DNA of 40,605 bases. Origin: a virus. The stretch spans positions 1 through 40,605 of the IMG/VR virus record IMGVR_UViG_3300021961_000222; one strand, written 5' to 3'. Each line of letters starts with the position of its first letter. Positions within the stretch are counted from its first letter, which is position 1. Under the pieces are notes generated by a model. It ran no database searches. It was not told where the DNA came from and saw only the letters and a program-made list of their open reading frames with translations. Positions 16,021-24,588 of the stretch are shown piece by piece. The translations under genes were made by a program, and so were the position numbers.

Positions 16021-16838
16021 TCTTTACAATATAAATCATTAGTATCATGAAAATAATAGGCTGGTCCAAACCATTGTTTAGGTGCTACAACTAACTTATT
16101 TTTATTTTTATTTAGATAAGCAGCCCACCAACTAAATGAACTATTTGCTATTATATTATGATTGCACATTGACATTAAACACATATCAATATACGGATCA
16201 ACATTATTAATATAATGAATATTTTCTTGTTCTCCAAATAATTCTTTACAATAATTTACATCATCAGAAAAAATGATAAAATGATATTCTTTATCACTAA
16301 ATAATTTAATAGCATTTGAATAATATTCTGGGGAGCATATTGGATGGAAATTTTCTAATCCTTTATAATCACCTATTCTTAAATGTATAGATACAGTTTC
16401 TGTAGTTAATTTAGGAAATAATTTATTAGCCTCACTTTGTATATCTAGTTTGAAAGTAAATAATTCTAGTATTTCTTCTTTAACATGTTCAAAATATTTT
16501 TCTGTTTGATAATATCCTTTTAAATCAGCATTATCAGGTATAGAAAAAAATTGTTCATTAAAATGAAAATGAGGTTCTTGAACTTCATATTCAAGACTTG
16601 GGAATATATTTTCTTTAGATCTTAATATATCTTTTTTTAAAGTAAAAACTTTAGGTAAATCAAAAGTACAATATCTTGTTACTCCATCTTTAAATTCTTC
16701 ATATTGTCCCTCAATCATATTCTCCATAGGAAAAGTAACATCATAATTTAGTTTTCTAGCTATACCATATGTCCCAGCAAATTGAAACATTTGGTTTCCT
16801 AATCTACCAAAAAGTCCTATTTTACTGTATGTTATCAT
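16005..16838 (-). CDS. GT11 alpha-1,2-fucosyltransferase-like protein
   Basis: 277 residues with all GT11 hallmarks: GRLGNQMFQFAGTYGIA at the N-terminus, HLRIGDY (HxRxGD, donor GDP-fucose binding) near 173-179, FIIFSDDVNYCKELF, IDMCLMSMCNHNIIANSSFSWW, and VVAPKQWFGP. Length matches the family (about 280-300). It is predicted to transfer L-fucose to galactose on a glycan. The GDP-fucose would have to come from the host, since no biosynthetic genes are visible. Confidence 0.9.
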   Translation of the reverse strand: MITYSKIGLFGRLGNQMFQFAGTYGIARKLNYDVTFPMENMIEGQYEEFKDGVTRYCTFDLPKVFTLKKDILRSKENIFPSLEYEVQEPHFHFNEQFFSIPDNADLKGYYQTEKYFEHVKEEILELFTFKLDIQSEANKLFPKLTTETVSIHLRIGDYKGLENFHPICSPEYYSNAIKLFSDKEYHFIIFSDDVNYCKELFGEQENIHYINNVDPYIDMCLMSMCNHNIIANSSFSWWAAYLNKNKNKLVVAPKQWFGPAYYFHDTNDLYCKEWIVI

Positions 16839-17490
16839 ACAAATTATTTTGTTTCTCTTGTTTCTCTATAGTTTTTATATGCTTTAAAGCTACTATTTCA
16901 TTATCAGGAAGTGGAGCTAAAGACTTATAACCAATTAATACTTCATGTACTTTATTTTTCCATTGTATTTCAGGAATATTTTTACAAATTCTAAACTGAT
17001 AATCAGGGAAATTTATCCAACCTTTTTCATTTACTCTCCATCCCCATTTATCAATATGTTGTTGAGTTAAACCCTCAACTATATTAACTCTAGGTACTAA
17101 CATAACTTCTACTTTATCTTGATTTAATTCAATAATTTCTCTAATTAAATGAATTTGATCTTGACTAATTTCCTCATCAGCATCTAAAAAGAAAATCCAA
17201 TCTTTTGAACAACGTTTTTTAATACTATTTTTAAAAGTAGCAAAGTCTCCATTTAAATCACTAAATACTTTTATTGCTGGGATTATTATTTTTCTTCGTC
17301 TAGATATTACTGGGTTATAGAATCCTTCAAAATCAGATATTATTTTTAAAACTTTATCTGTTGTATTACTACTATCAACTTGAATTATTATTTCATCATT
17401 TTCAATAGTACAAGTTTCTAATTGTTTTAATAATCTACTTAATTCATATGCTTCATCACATACAGTAATAGCAAAACTAATATTAATCAT
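16822..17490 (-). CDS. GT2-family glycosyltransferase (WaaE-like)
   Basis: 222 residues. MINISFAITVCDEAYELSRLL, then IIIQVDSS, WIFFLDADEEIS (DXD-type DADEE) and FPDYQFRICKNIPEIQWKNKVHE. The latter resembles the LPS core glucosyltransferase WaaE/KdtX family (rlFrn..i.w.g.vHE). It overlaps the fucosyltransferase by 17 nt. Probably sugar transfer to a surface glycan; donor unknown. Confidence 0.85.
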   Translation of the reverse strand: MINISFAITVCDEAYELSRLLKQLETCTIENDEIIIQVDSSNTTDKVLKIISDFEGFYNPVISRRRKIIIPAIKVFSDLNGDFATFKNSIKKRCSKDWIFFLDADEEISQDQIHLIREIIELNQDKVEVMLVPRVNIVEGLTQQHIDKWGWRVNEKGWINFPDYQFRICKNIPEIQWKNKVHEVLIGYKSLAPLPDNEIVALKHIKTIEKQEKQNNLYDNIQ

Positions 17491-17493
17491 AAT

Positions 17494-17937
17494 TTAATTA
17501 TCAAATAACCCTAAATAATCACAAGCACTAATAAAGTCATTTTCAAAATGTTTCATAGTAGATGGATCTGATTTATATTTAGCTCCTTTATTAATAGCTT
17601 CTTTTTGTTCTTCTTTACTAAGTTTTCTAACTTTAATAACTGACCATTTCCAATCATCTTTACTAGTACCATTAATAAATACTGTTCCTTTATCATGCAT
17701 ATTAAATGTCATAGGATACCAAATTCTTTTTTCTTTATCAATATGTTTAATATCTTTATACAATTCAGGCATTGTTAACTCATACTCAAAAGGATCAAAT
17801 TCACCCTCAATCATAAGGTCATTAGTATGAAAACCACAACCCATACAATTATATGAATTTTTAGTCTCATTAATAGGTAATGAGTAACAAGCATCTGATC
17901 CACATTTGGGACATACTATTAAATCATCTTTTATCAT
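17494..17937 (-). CDS. Zinc-ribbon protein within the glycan cluster
   Basis: 147 residues. The N-terminus has a zinc ribbon: CPKCGSDACY (Cys9/Cys12) and YNCMGCGFH (about Cys31/Cys34). The rest is hydrophilic with several Trp and Lys clusters (SKDDWKWSVIKVRKLSKEEQ). No enzyme domain is visible. Similar phage zinc-ribbon proteins are usually uncharacterised. It overlaps the GT4 gene upstream by 4 nt. Confidence 0.65.
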   Translation of the reverse strand: MIKDDLIVCPKCGSDACYSLPINETKNSYNCMGCGFHTNDLMIEGEFDPFEYELTMPELYKDIKHIDKEKRIWYPMTFNMHDKGTVFINGTSKDDWKWSVIKVRKLSKEEQKEAINKGAKYKSDPSTMKHFENDFISACDYLGLFDN

Positions 17938-19253
17938 ATTTTCTTTAATTTAGGTAATTCAACTTTTTTCAATTGAGGTAATTTTAGTTCAATTTGTTTA
18001 GGTAACTCAGAAACATTTTTATCAAGTATATGTTTTAATTTTTCTACCATCTTTTCAAATGAAAATTCATTTTTAGACTTAAAAGCCTGACGTTTAGCTA
18101 ATTCAGAATATTTTTTATAATTTAAAAAAACATCATTTAAAGCTCTATTTACTTGAACAATATCTGGGGCAAACCATAATCCTTCTTTTAATATAATTCC
18201 TTGAACATATGCACTTGGGTGAGTTGGTCTTAATTCACCTCCAACAGATAATACAAATTCTGGATTTAAAAAGTCCATATGACCTGACCATCCTGATATG
18301 ATTATAGGTTTTTTAAGAGTACTAAATTCAAGTAATGGACGACCAAAACCTTCACCTTTAGTTAATGATATCATAGCTTTAATTGAAGGGTGATTATACA
18401 AATAATTCATTTCTTCTTCAGATATATCACCATGGATTAGATAGATATTAGGTAAGTCTCCTTTAATTGTTTTTCTTACATTATCTATTCGTTTTAAAAT
18501 TTCATTTCTATCTAACACTGAACTTCCTGCTCCACTTACTTTTAATACTAAAGCTGGTTTGTTCTTTTTATTTTTAAATGTTTCTAAAAATGTTTTTATT
18601 AATAAACCTACATTCTTTCTGTCTTCACCTATTTCACCTTGTAACCAATGTCCAACAAATAAATAACAAAATGTCTCTTCAATACTATCTAAAACTTCAA
18701 CTATAGGACATTCAGGTAATTCATCATCAGGAATTTCAAAATATTTATTTAAATCAACTCCTTCAAATAATACATCAATGGGTTTTTCAAGTTTGATTAG
18801 TCTAACAATTTGACCAGCTTCATTATTTTGTTCAAAATTAATTTCTTCAAATACTTTTTTAGCATGTTCAGAAGAGACTAAAGTTAAATCCATTCTATTA
18901 ACTCCATCAATCCAATTAGGATCACAAACTGTTGTTTCAATACCTGCTGTAACTCCTATACTATATTTACCAATATGTTGAAATTCATTAGGTACTGTTA
19001 TTTGAAACCAAACATCAGGATGTCTAGATAATTGAGTTGTTAAGGCAGGTAAAAGATATGGTTGTAAAAATCCCCACTCCTCAATATGGTCCTCAATATA
19101 ATTCCAAGGTGTATTACCCCAACGTTGAGGGATAATTTGAATATCCCAATCATTTTCTTTTGATTCAATAAGAGCTTTAACAAAATCTCTAGCTCTAGCT
19201 CCGTAACCTGAATATGTGTCTATAGGACAACTAACTACACAATATTGTTTCAT
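17934..19253 (-). CDS. GT4-family (group 1) glycosyltransferase
   Basis: 439 residues of GT-B type. The N-terminal Rossmann half starts SCPIDTYSGYGARARDF. The C-terminal half contains the family motif ISLTKGEGFGRPLLEFSTLKKPII, an E-x7-E arrangement binding the nucleotide sugar. The last approximately 30 residues repeat a Leu-Pro-Lys pattern (LKLPQLKKVELPKLKKI) not typical of the family. Retaining transferase, donor unknown. Confidence 0.9.
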   Translation of the reverse strand: MKQYCVVSCPIDTYSGYGARARDFVKALIESKENDWDIQIIPQRWGNTPWNYIEDHIEEWGFLQPYLLPALTTQLSRHPDVWFQITVPNEFQHIGKYSIGVTAGIETTVCDPNWIDGVNRMDLTLVSSEHAKKVFEEINFEQNNEAGQIVRLIKLEKPIDVLFEGVDLNKYFEIPDDELPECPIVEVLDSIEETFCYLFVGHWLQGEIGEDRKNVGLLIKTFLETFKNKKNKPALVLKVSGAGSSVLDRNEILKRIDNVRKTIKGDLPNIYLIHGDISEEEMNYLYNHPSIKAMISLTKGEGFGRPLLEFSTLKKPIIISGWSGHMDFLNPEFVLSVGGELRPTHPSAYVQGIILKEGLWFAPDIVQVNRALNDVFLNYKKYSELAKRQAFKSKNEFSFEKMVEKLKHILDKNVSELPKQIELKLPQLKKVELPKLKKI

Positions 19254-19254
19254 A

Positions 19255-20691
19255 TTAATATATTAATTTATGTTTAATTTTTTCTTTTTTTAAATCTTCA
19301 ATTTTGATAAATTCTAAAGTAGGACGAGGTTCAAATTTTTCAAAACATTCATCCATGTGTTTAATTACATTATCTGACATAGCTTTAGCTGTCATCATAG
19401 ATTCTTCACTTCTAACCCATTCCATACCTTTTAAACCTTTTTCTTCTCTTTCTTCAGGATTTAAATTATAAACATTTTCAATAGCTTTAGCTATATCTCT
19501 AAAATCACATCTATCATCCCAAATATAAGGTGTTGGTATTGAACCAACTAAAGACATATTATTAGGAAATACTGGTTCTACCCATTCACCATGTTCTTTG
19601 TAAGTACCAAAATGATTTGAGCAAAACTCATCATCAAATTCCATCCATTTCCCATCACGAACAAATCTCATTTGATCCTGCATACCACCAGTAACATTAC
19701 CTATAATCATTGTTCCAGCCATCATACTTTCAGTTAATGATAATCCCCAACCTTCATTTGAAGAAATTAAACAAGTAACATCAGCTATGTTATATAAATA
19801 ATTTAATTGTTCAGTTGATAACATTTTATCATATATCATAACATTAACATAATCATCACAAATGTAATCATAAACTGCTTCTAAGTCTGTACCATTTTCA
19901 TCTCTAACTTGAGTATGTAAAACCAAAATACATTCTTTAGATTTTTCAGGTCCAATATTATCACAAAATACTTTATAACCAGCTATTAAATCAGGAACTG
20001 ATTTTCTTCTAATATTACGAGCATTATAAAAAACTACATACTTATATGTTTTATTACCAAATAATTCTTTTTTATATAATAATAAGTCTTTAAATTTTTC
20101 ATGATTAGCATCAATTTTAAAGAATCGTTCATGATTAATACCATGAGGTACATAACCAATAACTTTATTTTTAGCTTTATCACCTAAAACAAGTTTGTTA
20201 ATATTAACAGTTTGTTTTGAAATACCCATTAAACAATCACATGATTCATAATATGATTCATTATATTTAGGTGCTGGGTAATTATCCCAAATGTTTAAAT
20301 ACATGATTGGAATTTTTTTCCTTATTTCATTTTCTATTTGAAATAACCAAACCCAATATCTAGGGTCAGTAAATAACAAAATAGCATCAATTTTTTCATG
20401 TTTAATAATTTGCCTAATTAAATCAGGATTACCATAACCACTAATAGGCATTACTTGAACATCAGCATCTTCAATCCCATTTAACTCATTTGTAGCTGGA
20501 GATAAATCAAATCGTTGACCTTGTTCTGGGTGATTAATAGCACCTCCTAAATTAACCCAATTGTAATGATGAGCTGTTCCTATAACAAACTCTTTACCCA
20601 TTGTAGCGATTCCTGAATGTAATCTAATATCATCACATAATAGGAGAATACGTTTTCTCTGTTCTTTTGGAATATAACCTTGTTTACTCAT
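19255..20691 (-). CDS. GT4-family (group 1) glycosyltransferase
   Basis: 478 residues. The GT-B N-terminal half has CDDIRLHSGIATMGKEF and the mid-section YVPHGINHERF. The C-terminal nucleotide-sugar motif is LISSNEGWGLSLTESMMAGTMIIGNVTGG. It is a complete GT4 enzyme and the first gene of the long glycan unit, starting 10 nt after the RHH gene. Probably builds the same glycan as its neighbours. Confidence 0.9.
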   Translation of the reverse strand: MSKQGYIPKEQRKRILLLCDDIRLHSGIATMGKEFVIGTAHHYNWVNLGGAINHPEQGQRFDLSPATNELNGIEDADVQVMPISGYGNPDLIRQIIKHEKIDAILLFTDPRYWVWLFQIENEIRKKIPIMYLNIWDNYPAPKYNESYYESCDCLMGISKQTVNINKLVLGDKAKNKVIGYVPHGINHERFFKIDANHEKFKDLLLYKKELFGNKTYKYVVFYNARNIRRKSVPDLIAGYKVFCDNIGPEKSKECILVLHTQVRDENGTDLEAVYDYICDDYVNVMIYDKMLSTEQLNYLYNIADVTCLISSNEGWGLSLTESMMAGTMIIGNVTGGMQDQMRFVRDGKWMEFDDEFCSNHFGTYKEHGEWVEPVFPNNMSLVGSIPTPYIWDDRCDFRDIAKAIENVYNLNPEEREEKGLKGMEWVRSEESMMTAKAMSDNVIKHMDECFEKFEPRPTLEFIKIEDLKKEKIKHKLIY

Positions 20692-20701
20692 AAATTTTTA
20701 A

Positions 20702-20890
20702 TTAAATACTTCCTGTGGGTTTTGTAAAAATTGTTAAATCTTTTCTAAACTTAACATCATTGACATATAAATGCATACAACGATCTACTAATTTTTGAAG
20801 AGAAAATTTTGTTTTAACACATTCTACTTTAAAGTCGTTAAATAATTTTTCATCGACCTTGACAGATGTTAACTGTTGATTGTTTTTCAT
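20702..20890 (-). CDS. Ribbon-helix-helix DNA-binding protein
   Basis: 62 residues. LTSVKVDEKLFNDFKVECV followed by KFSLQKLVDRCMHLYV is an RHH (Arc/MetJ/ParD-type) pattern: a short strand, then two helices. It directly precedes the glycan block and so could regulate it or itself; that is inference. The upstream gap (20891-20930) is extremely AT-rich (GTATATAAATATATAAC) and may hold its operator. Confidence 0.7.
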   Translation of the reverse strand: MKNNQQLTSVKVDEKLFNDFKVECVKTKFSLQKLVDRCMHLYVNDVKFRKDLTIFTKPTGSI

Positions 20891-20930
20891 AACTTATATC
20901 TACTTATGTACGTATATAAATATATAACTT

Positions 20931-21881
20931 TTAGCTAAAAAACTGCTTTTGTTCAATATTTTTGTTACAAAGGTTTGATAGATTGTTATAAGGACACCAA
21001 CGACAAGTATCTTTAGATACTATTTTTGGATAATCTTTTTGTACAAAAGTTCCATCACTATTAAAACATTCATCTAAAAATGATTGAAATGAAGTATTAG
21101 CTTTTTTCATTTTAATTTTACCAGCGGCGGGTTTAAATTCTTGAACTCTACCAATAACAAAATCTTCACTATCCCATATTTTTCTTCTAACTACTAAAAA
21201 TTCAACTTCAACTTTATCAATATCAATTTTATATAAGTCAGAAAAATATTGTTTATAAAGTAAAATTTGATTGATTTTAATATCATCTTTTTTTTCTTTA
21301 GCTGACCAACCTCTAGTAGATGTTTTAATATCAAATATATAATATCTATCATATTTTTCATCATACAAGATAAAATCAATAAAACCTTTCATATACATGT
21401 TTTGTTTATTAGGAATAGGTTCAATAATAGGTACTTCAATACCAATTAGTTTCCATTGTCTAATTCCTAAATACTTGGCTCTATTTTTCTTAAAATATGA
21501 TAGAATAGCTATTCCATCCTCATAAAATTCTTTCATCTCACCTGGAGATGAGAAATGTGTTTTTTTATTTCTGTCTAGTTCAGATTTATAATTTTCAGTA
21601 AATCTTTCTTTAAAGAATAATTCAATATCAAATTCATCAGCTTTTTTACCAGAAACATTATATATCATATCAATATATTTCTGCATTGCTTCATGCATTG
21701 ATGTTCCAAATACTGTATGAATTGTAGGTGTATAAACTGCTTCACCTTTAACATAGTTTAAATACCATTGATAAGGACATTTTCTCCAAATTGAATACTG
21801 AGAATATGACACAGTTTTATCAATTGCATAATTTATCTCATGTAATTTTATTTTATTTACTGGATTTTTAAATTTAGCCAT
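20931..21881 (-). CDS. PD-(D/E)XK nuclease with likely Fe-S cysteines (Cas4/AddB-like)
   Basis: 316 residues. SYSQYSIWRKCPYQWYLNYV (Cys35) and GTSMHEAMQ are RecB-type nuclease motifs. GFIDFILYD and YYIFDIKTS supply the catalytic Asp and the D-x-K pair. DTCRWCPYNNLSNLCN at the C-terminus gives three more Cys, which together with Cys35 match the 4Fe-4S arrangement of Cas4 and AddB. Predicted DNA exonuclease in phage recombination or DNA processing. No CRISPR array is nearby. Confidence 0.85.
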   Translation of the reverse strand: MAKFKNPVNKIKLHEINYAIDKTVSYSQYSIWRKCPYQWYLNYVKGEAVYTPTIHTVFGTSMHEAMQKYIDMIYNVSGKKADEFDIELFFKERFTENYKSELDRNKKTHFSSPGEMKEFYEDGIAILSYFKKNRAKYLGIRQWKLIGIEVPIIEPIPNKQNMYMKGFIDFILYDEKYDRYYIFDIKTSTRGWSAKEKKDDIKINQILLYKQYFSDLYKIDIDKVEVEFLVVRRKIWDSEDFVIGRVQEFKPAAGKIKMKKANTSFQSFLDECFNSDGTFVQKDYPKIVSKDTCRWCPYNNLSNLCNKNIEQKQFFS

Positions 21882-22135
21882 TATTTTTTTCCTTTTAACA
21901 TTTGGATTGTTTTTTCCAAATATAAAGCTAAATCCATTGCTTCTTCTTTAGCATGTTGTAAATATTCTAATACTGATAAATCTGTCCTGTCTAATGTTTG
22001 ACCATATTTTTCTTTACCCATTTGTGCTCTTTTAATATGTTCATCAATAACTGAGTCAACAATAGAGTCTGTTTTTATAATAGTACGAGATTCAATATCT
22101 CTTCTAACACCATAAATTTCACTATTTTTTGTCAT
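21881..22135 (-). CDS. Small phage protein with MazG-like helical EE motif
   Basis: I place the start at the internal Met (22135), giving 84 residues, because the longer frame would overlap the clamp-loader gene by 47 nt. The core KEKYGQTLDR...LEYLQHAKEEAMDLALYLEKT resembles short phage proteins with a helical EExxDLxxYL pattern, reminiscent of all-alpha NTP pyrophosphohydrolases (MazG-like). Only part of that catalytic layout is visible, so the function is uncertain. Confidence 0.6.
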   Translation of the reverse strand: MTKNSEIYGVRRDIESRTIIKTDSIVDSVIDEHIKRAQMGKEKYGQTLDRTDLSVLEYLQHAKEEAMDLALYLEKTIQMLKGKK

Positions 22136-22526
22136 TTTTCTTTTTTTTATTATAACCGTAAATTTCATTTAATATAACATCAATTTCTTGTTTTTCCAAG
22201 ATATTTAAATAATCTTTAATTTCACGGGTTGAACATTGAAAATATTTAGCTAATGTTTCAATTTGTTCTGTATCATATTTAAGATTTGATTTTATATATT
22301 TACTCCAAGTTTTCTTTTTAGGTATAACATCTTTATAGAAATCATAAAGTTTATCATTAGGCATAGGATAAGTTTGAGCCATTCCAACAATTGGAATATA
22401 TTCTTTAGTCATACTTAAAACCCTATTAACTATAAAAGGATTAAAAGCAGACTGATCAGTTTCAGTAAAACTATCCCATTCACGCTTTTCAAACGTGATC
22501 ATATTAACCCAGTCAAATACTGTCAT
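22122..22526 (-). CDS. gp62: Clamp-loader small subunit, T4 gp62-like
   Basis: 134 residues. The segment FIVNRVLSM...YIPIVGMAQ, the later IPKKKTWSKYIK, and LAKYFQCSTREIKDYLNIL follow the layout of T4 gp62 and related phage clamp-loader A subunits (FxvNRaLS, KxxWxK, y.vs..eA..Yl.iL). With gp44 it would load the gp45-like clamp at 39206. It is shorter than T4 gp62 (about 187). It lies just below the gp44-like gene with two small genes between, which supports the call. Confidence 0.72.
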   Translation of the reverse strand: MTVFDWVNMITFEKREWDSFTETDQSAFNPFIVNRVLSMTKEYIPIVGMAQTYPMPNDKLYDFYKDVIPKKKTWSKYIKSNLKYDTEQIETLAKYFQCSTREIKDYLNILEKQEIDVILNEIYGYNKKKKNDKK

Positions 22527-22756
22527 TAATCCTGTTTCTTTAACTCAGATGGAATAAATTCCTCATTTACATGTTGACATTTGCTACAAGAAAATACTGG
22601 AATTGGAATAATTCCATCTTGAGTTTGTCCAGTTAAAAACTTAGACACTTTACGTAACAACAATCCTTCTACAAAAACTGTGTTGCCACATTCGTCACAT
22701 GCTACAGGAATTGTTTTATCCAATGTAACATTTACATTTACTTGATTATTTTTCAT
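22526..22756 (-). CDS. Zinc-ribbon protein, 76 aa
   Basis: Two Cys pairs, CDECG (about 20-24) and CSKCQ (about 57-61), frame a hydrophobic core, as in small zinc ribbons. The gene lies between the two clamp-loader genes and overlaps the gp62-like start by 1 nt, so a replication-linked role is possible but not shown. Confidence 0.65.
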   Translation of the reverse strand: MKNNQVNVNVTLDKTIPVACDECGNTVFVEGLLLRKVSKFLTGQTQDGIIPIPVFSCSKCQHVNEEFIPSELKKQD

Positions 22757-22946
22757 TTTTTGTTTGTTTATGTTCTTTCCAATCTAAATAAAAACCAATT
22801 GCAACTAATAAATTCATTCCAACTGATGCCCATAATTCCATTATATCTTCATAAATATTCATTGTTAGATGAACATGACCTACCATCCAAAATGGAACTG
22901 ATAAATTACTTGATACCCATCTAATAAAATACATTATAAAGGTCAT
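22746..22946 (-). CDS. Small membrane protein, 66 aa
   Basis: Two hydrophobic stretches (about residues 2-22 and 36-50, the latter WASVGMNLLVAIGFYL) with a charged tail WKEHKQTKNEK. It overlaps the gp44-like gene by 4 nt (ATGA) and the zinc-ribbon gene by 11 nt, consistent with a coupled gene. Function unknown. Confidence 0.5.
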   Translation of the reverse strand: MTFIMYFIRWVSSNLSVPFWMVGHVHLTMNIYEDIMELWASVGMNLLVAIGFYLDWKEHKQTKNEK

Positions 22947-23824
22947 GATAATAATTTAGCAACAGTTGACATAAAATTAATTTCTTTATCTACAGCTGAT
23001 ATAGCCTGATATTGACCTTCAGCAATTATAATTATATCAGAAGCTGCTTTTGTATTATCATAAAGTGCTCTATATAACTCAGTAAAATCTCTTAAATTAG
23101 AATCAGCTATAATTTGTCTAATTTTAGTAAATGAGTCTTTAGAGCGTTTATTTAATTCATCAATAATTTCTTTTGATGGGTTTGCTTTTTGTAAATTACC
23201 ATCTGTAATAGAGTTATTCTTAACTGATGACTGAAGTGAATTAATAATTCTCCTAATATCAGGGTAAAAATTACTTATATATTTAGCAACATCTTCTTTA
23301 ATATAAGATATATTTTCTTGATCAAGAATGTTAATTACATGTTTATATATTTGTGGTTTAGATGGTGTTTCTAAACGGTATAAAGCGAGTCTAGATTGAA
23401 GTGGCTCAATTATACGTTCAATATAATTACATGTGAATATAAACCTTGTATTGAGTGAAAATGTCTCAATTACATTACGTAATGCGGCTTGAGCATTAAT
23501 AGTTAAGAAATCAGCTTCATCTAATACTACAATCTTAATAGGTTGAAATGAAGCAGCTGAGGCATATGTTTTTATTTTTTCTCTAATTGTATCAATACCA
23601 TTTTCATCTGAACAATTAATATAAATAAAATCACATTTTAAATTAACAGTTAATAACTTAGCAGCTGTTGTTTTACCAACCCCAGCTGTTCCATATAGTA
23701 ATAAGTTAGGAAAGTCATTTTTTTCTATCCATTCTTTAACTCCAGCTATAAAATCATCATTGCCTAAATAAGTATCTAAAACAGTTGGTCTATATTTTTC
23801 AACCCAAAGTGAATGTTTTTTCAT
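22943..23824 (-). CDS. gp44: Clamp-loader large subunit, T4 gp44-like AAA+ ATPase
   Basis: 293 residues. WVEKYRPTVLDTYLGN at the start is the RFC-box/gp44 opening. Walker A is GTAGVGKTT (45-53), Walker B VVLDEAD (to residue 105). NAQAALRNVIE, then TRFIFTCNY and QSRLALY give sensor 1 and the SRC-like arginine finger region. It drives ATP-dependent loading of the sliding clamp onto primed DNA. The gp62-like partner is 0.4 kb downstream. Confidence 0.95.
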   Translation of the reverse strand: MKKHSLWVEKYRPTVLDTYLGNDDFIAGVKEWIEKNDFPNLLLYGTAGVGKTTAAKLLTVNLKCDFIYINCSDENGIDTIREKIKTYASAASFQPIKIVVLDEADFLTINAQAALRNVIETFSLNTRFIFTCNYIERIIEPLQSRLALYRLETPSKPQIYKHVINILDQENISYIKEDVAKYISNFYPDIRRIINSLQSSVKNNSITDGNLQKANPSKEIIDELNKRSKDSFTKIRQIIADSNLRDFTELYRALYDNTKAASDIIIIAEGQYQAISAVDKEINFMSTVAKLLS

Positions 23825-23826
23825 AA

Positions 23827-24285
23827 TTAAAATATAATAAATAAAATAGCAATAGCAAAACCTATTATTGATGAAATTAAAACAATATTTTTAATATTAT
23901 TTGAGGTATTTAAACTATCATATGATGGATATTTACTAGGTGAATAACCTAGTTCTATTAATTGTTTATCAAGCTTATCAATTTCAGTAGCCCAATATTC
24001 ATAATTTCTTTTACTTTGTTTTTTGTTTAATTCTCTATCAAAAGTATTAACAATAACTTGTTCTTTCATTAATTTAATACAAATATCTCTTTCACGATTT
24101 AAATCTTCAATTTGTTCTTTTCTTTTATAAATAAGATCAAATTTCTTATAAATTTCATTTTTAGATACATTTTTCCACTCTGGATAAGTGGTACGAACTA
24201 ATGTTTCAAATTTCTCAAAGTAATAAGAACGATTTTGGTGATGAGTAGCTAACTCAATCATTTCCTTTGTTAATTTTAACTTCAT
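23827..24285 (-). CDS. Tail-anchored coiled-coil protein, unknown function
   Basis: 152 residues, mostly charged helices (NEIYKKFDLIYKRKEQIEDLNRERD) and a hydrophobic C-terminal segment (about 132-152, NIVLISSIIGFAIAILFIIF). It would be anchored in the membrane by its tail with the coiled coil in the cytoplasm. It ends 2 nt from the gp44-like gene. No family recognised. Confidence 0.6.
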   Translation of the reverse strand: MKLKLTKEMIELATHHQNRSYYFEKFETLVRTTYPEWKNVSKNEIYKKFDLIYKRKEQIEDLNRERDICIKLMKEQVIVNTFDRELNKKQSKRNYEYWATEIDKLDKQLIELGYSPSKYPSYDSLNTSNNIKNIVLISSIIGFAIAILFIIF

Positions 24286-24302
24286 ATAAACCTTTATTTT
24301 AG

Positions 24303-24376
24303 TGGACCCTGTAGGGTTTGAACCTACGACCCCCAGATTATGAGTCTGACGCTCTGACCAACTGAGCTAAGGGTCC
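24303..24376 (-). tRNA. tRNA with CAU anticodon (elongator Met or Ile2)
   Basis: 74 nt: acceptor GGACCCT/AGGGTCC with discriminator A, D-arm GCTCAGTTGGTCAGAGC, anticodon arm TCAGA-CTCATAA-TCTGG, T-arm GTAGG-TTCAAAC-CCTAC. The acceptor and anticodon stems lack initiator features, so it is either elongator Met or the lysidine-modified Ile2 tRNA, which sequence alone does not settle. CCA is not encoded. Confidence 0.92.
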
Positions 24377-24379
24377 ATA

Positions 24380-24588
24380 AATCAAATAAGGAAAAATTAA
24401 ATTTTCACTGAAAAGGTTTAAGATTTAAGTTTTCCAATTTTAAGCTTTCACGTTTAAATTTTAAGGCGAGCTATCAAAATCAAAATCTTAGTATCATGTT
24501 CATGAAGTAAAGCGATATGTGGTCGCCATTGTCCTAAATTAAAAATTTAATCTAGGTGCTACTAGCTTAATCTTCCCTTTATTTGATT
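24380..24588 (-). other. Gene-free 200-nt segment bounded by an imperfect inverted repeat
   Basis: The minus strand starts near 24588 with AATCAAATAAAGGGAA and ends near 24380 with TTCCTTATTTGATT; the arms pair over 10 perfect bp plus a GGAA/TTCC block after a small bulge. Inside are short local pairings (TAAATTTTTAATTTA, AGCTTAA/TTAAGCT) and a GC-richer patch GGACAATGGCGACC. No reading frame of note. It lies between a coiled-coil gene and the CAU tRNA. It may be a structured RNA or leader; I recognise no family. Confidence 0.35.

Noticed and set aside
20891-20930. Possible palindromic operator upstream of the RHH gene
   Set aside because: The sequence is almost pure A/T with only a partial palindrome around GTACGTA; too weak to call as a site.
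20931-21881. Cas4-like nuclease as sign of a CRISPR system
   Set aside because: No repeat-spacer array or other cas genes are visible in the window. Cas4/AddB-like nucleases are common alone in large phages.
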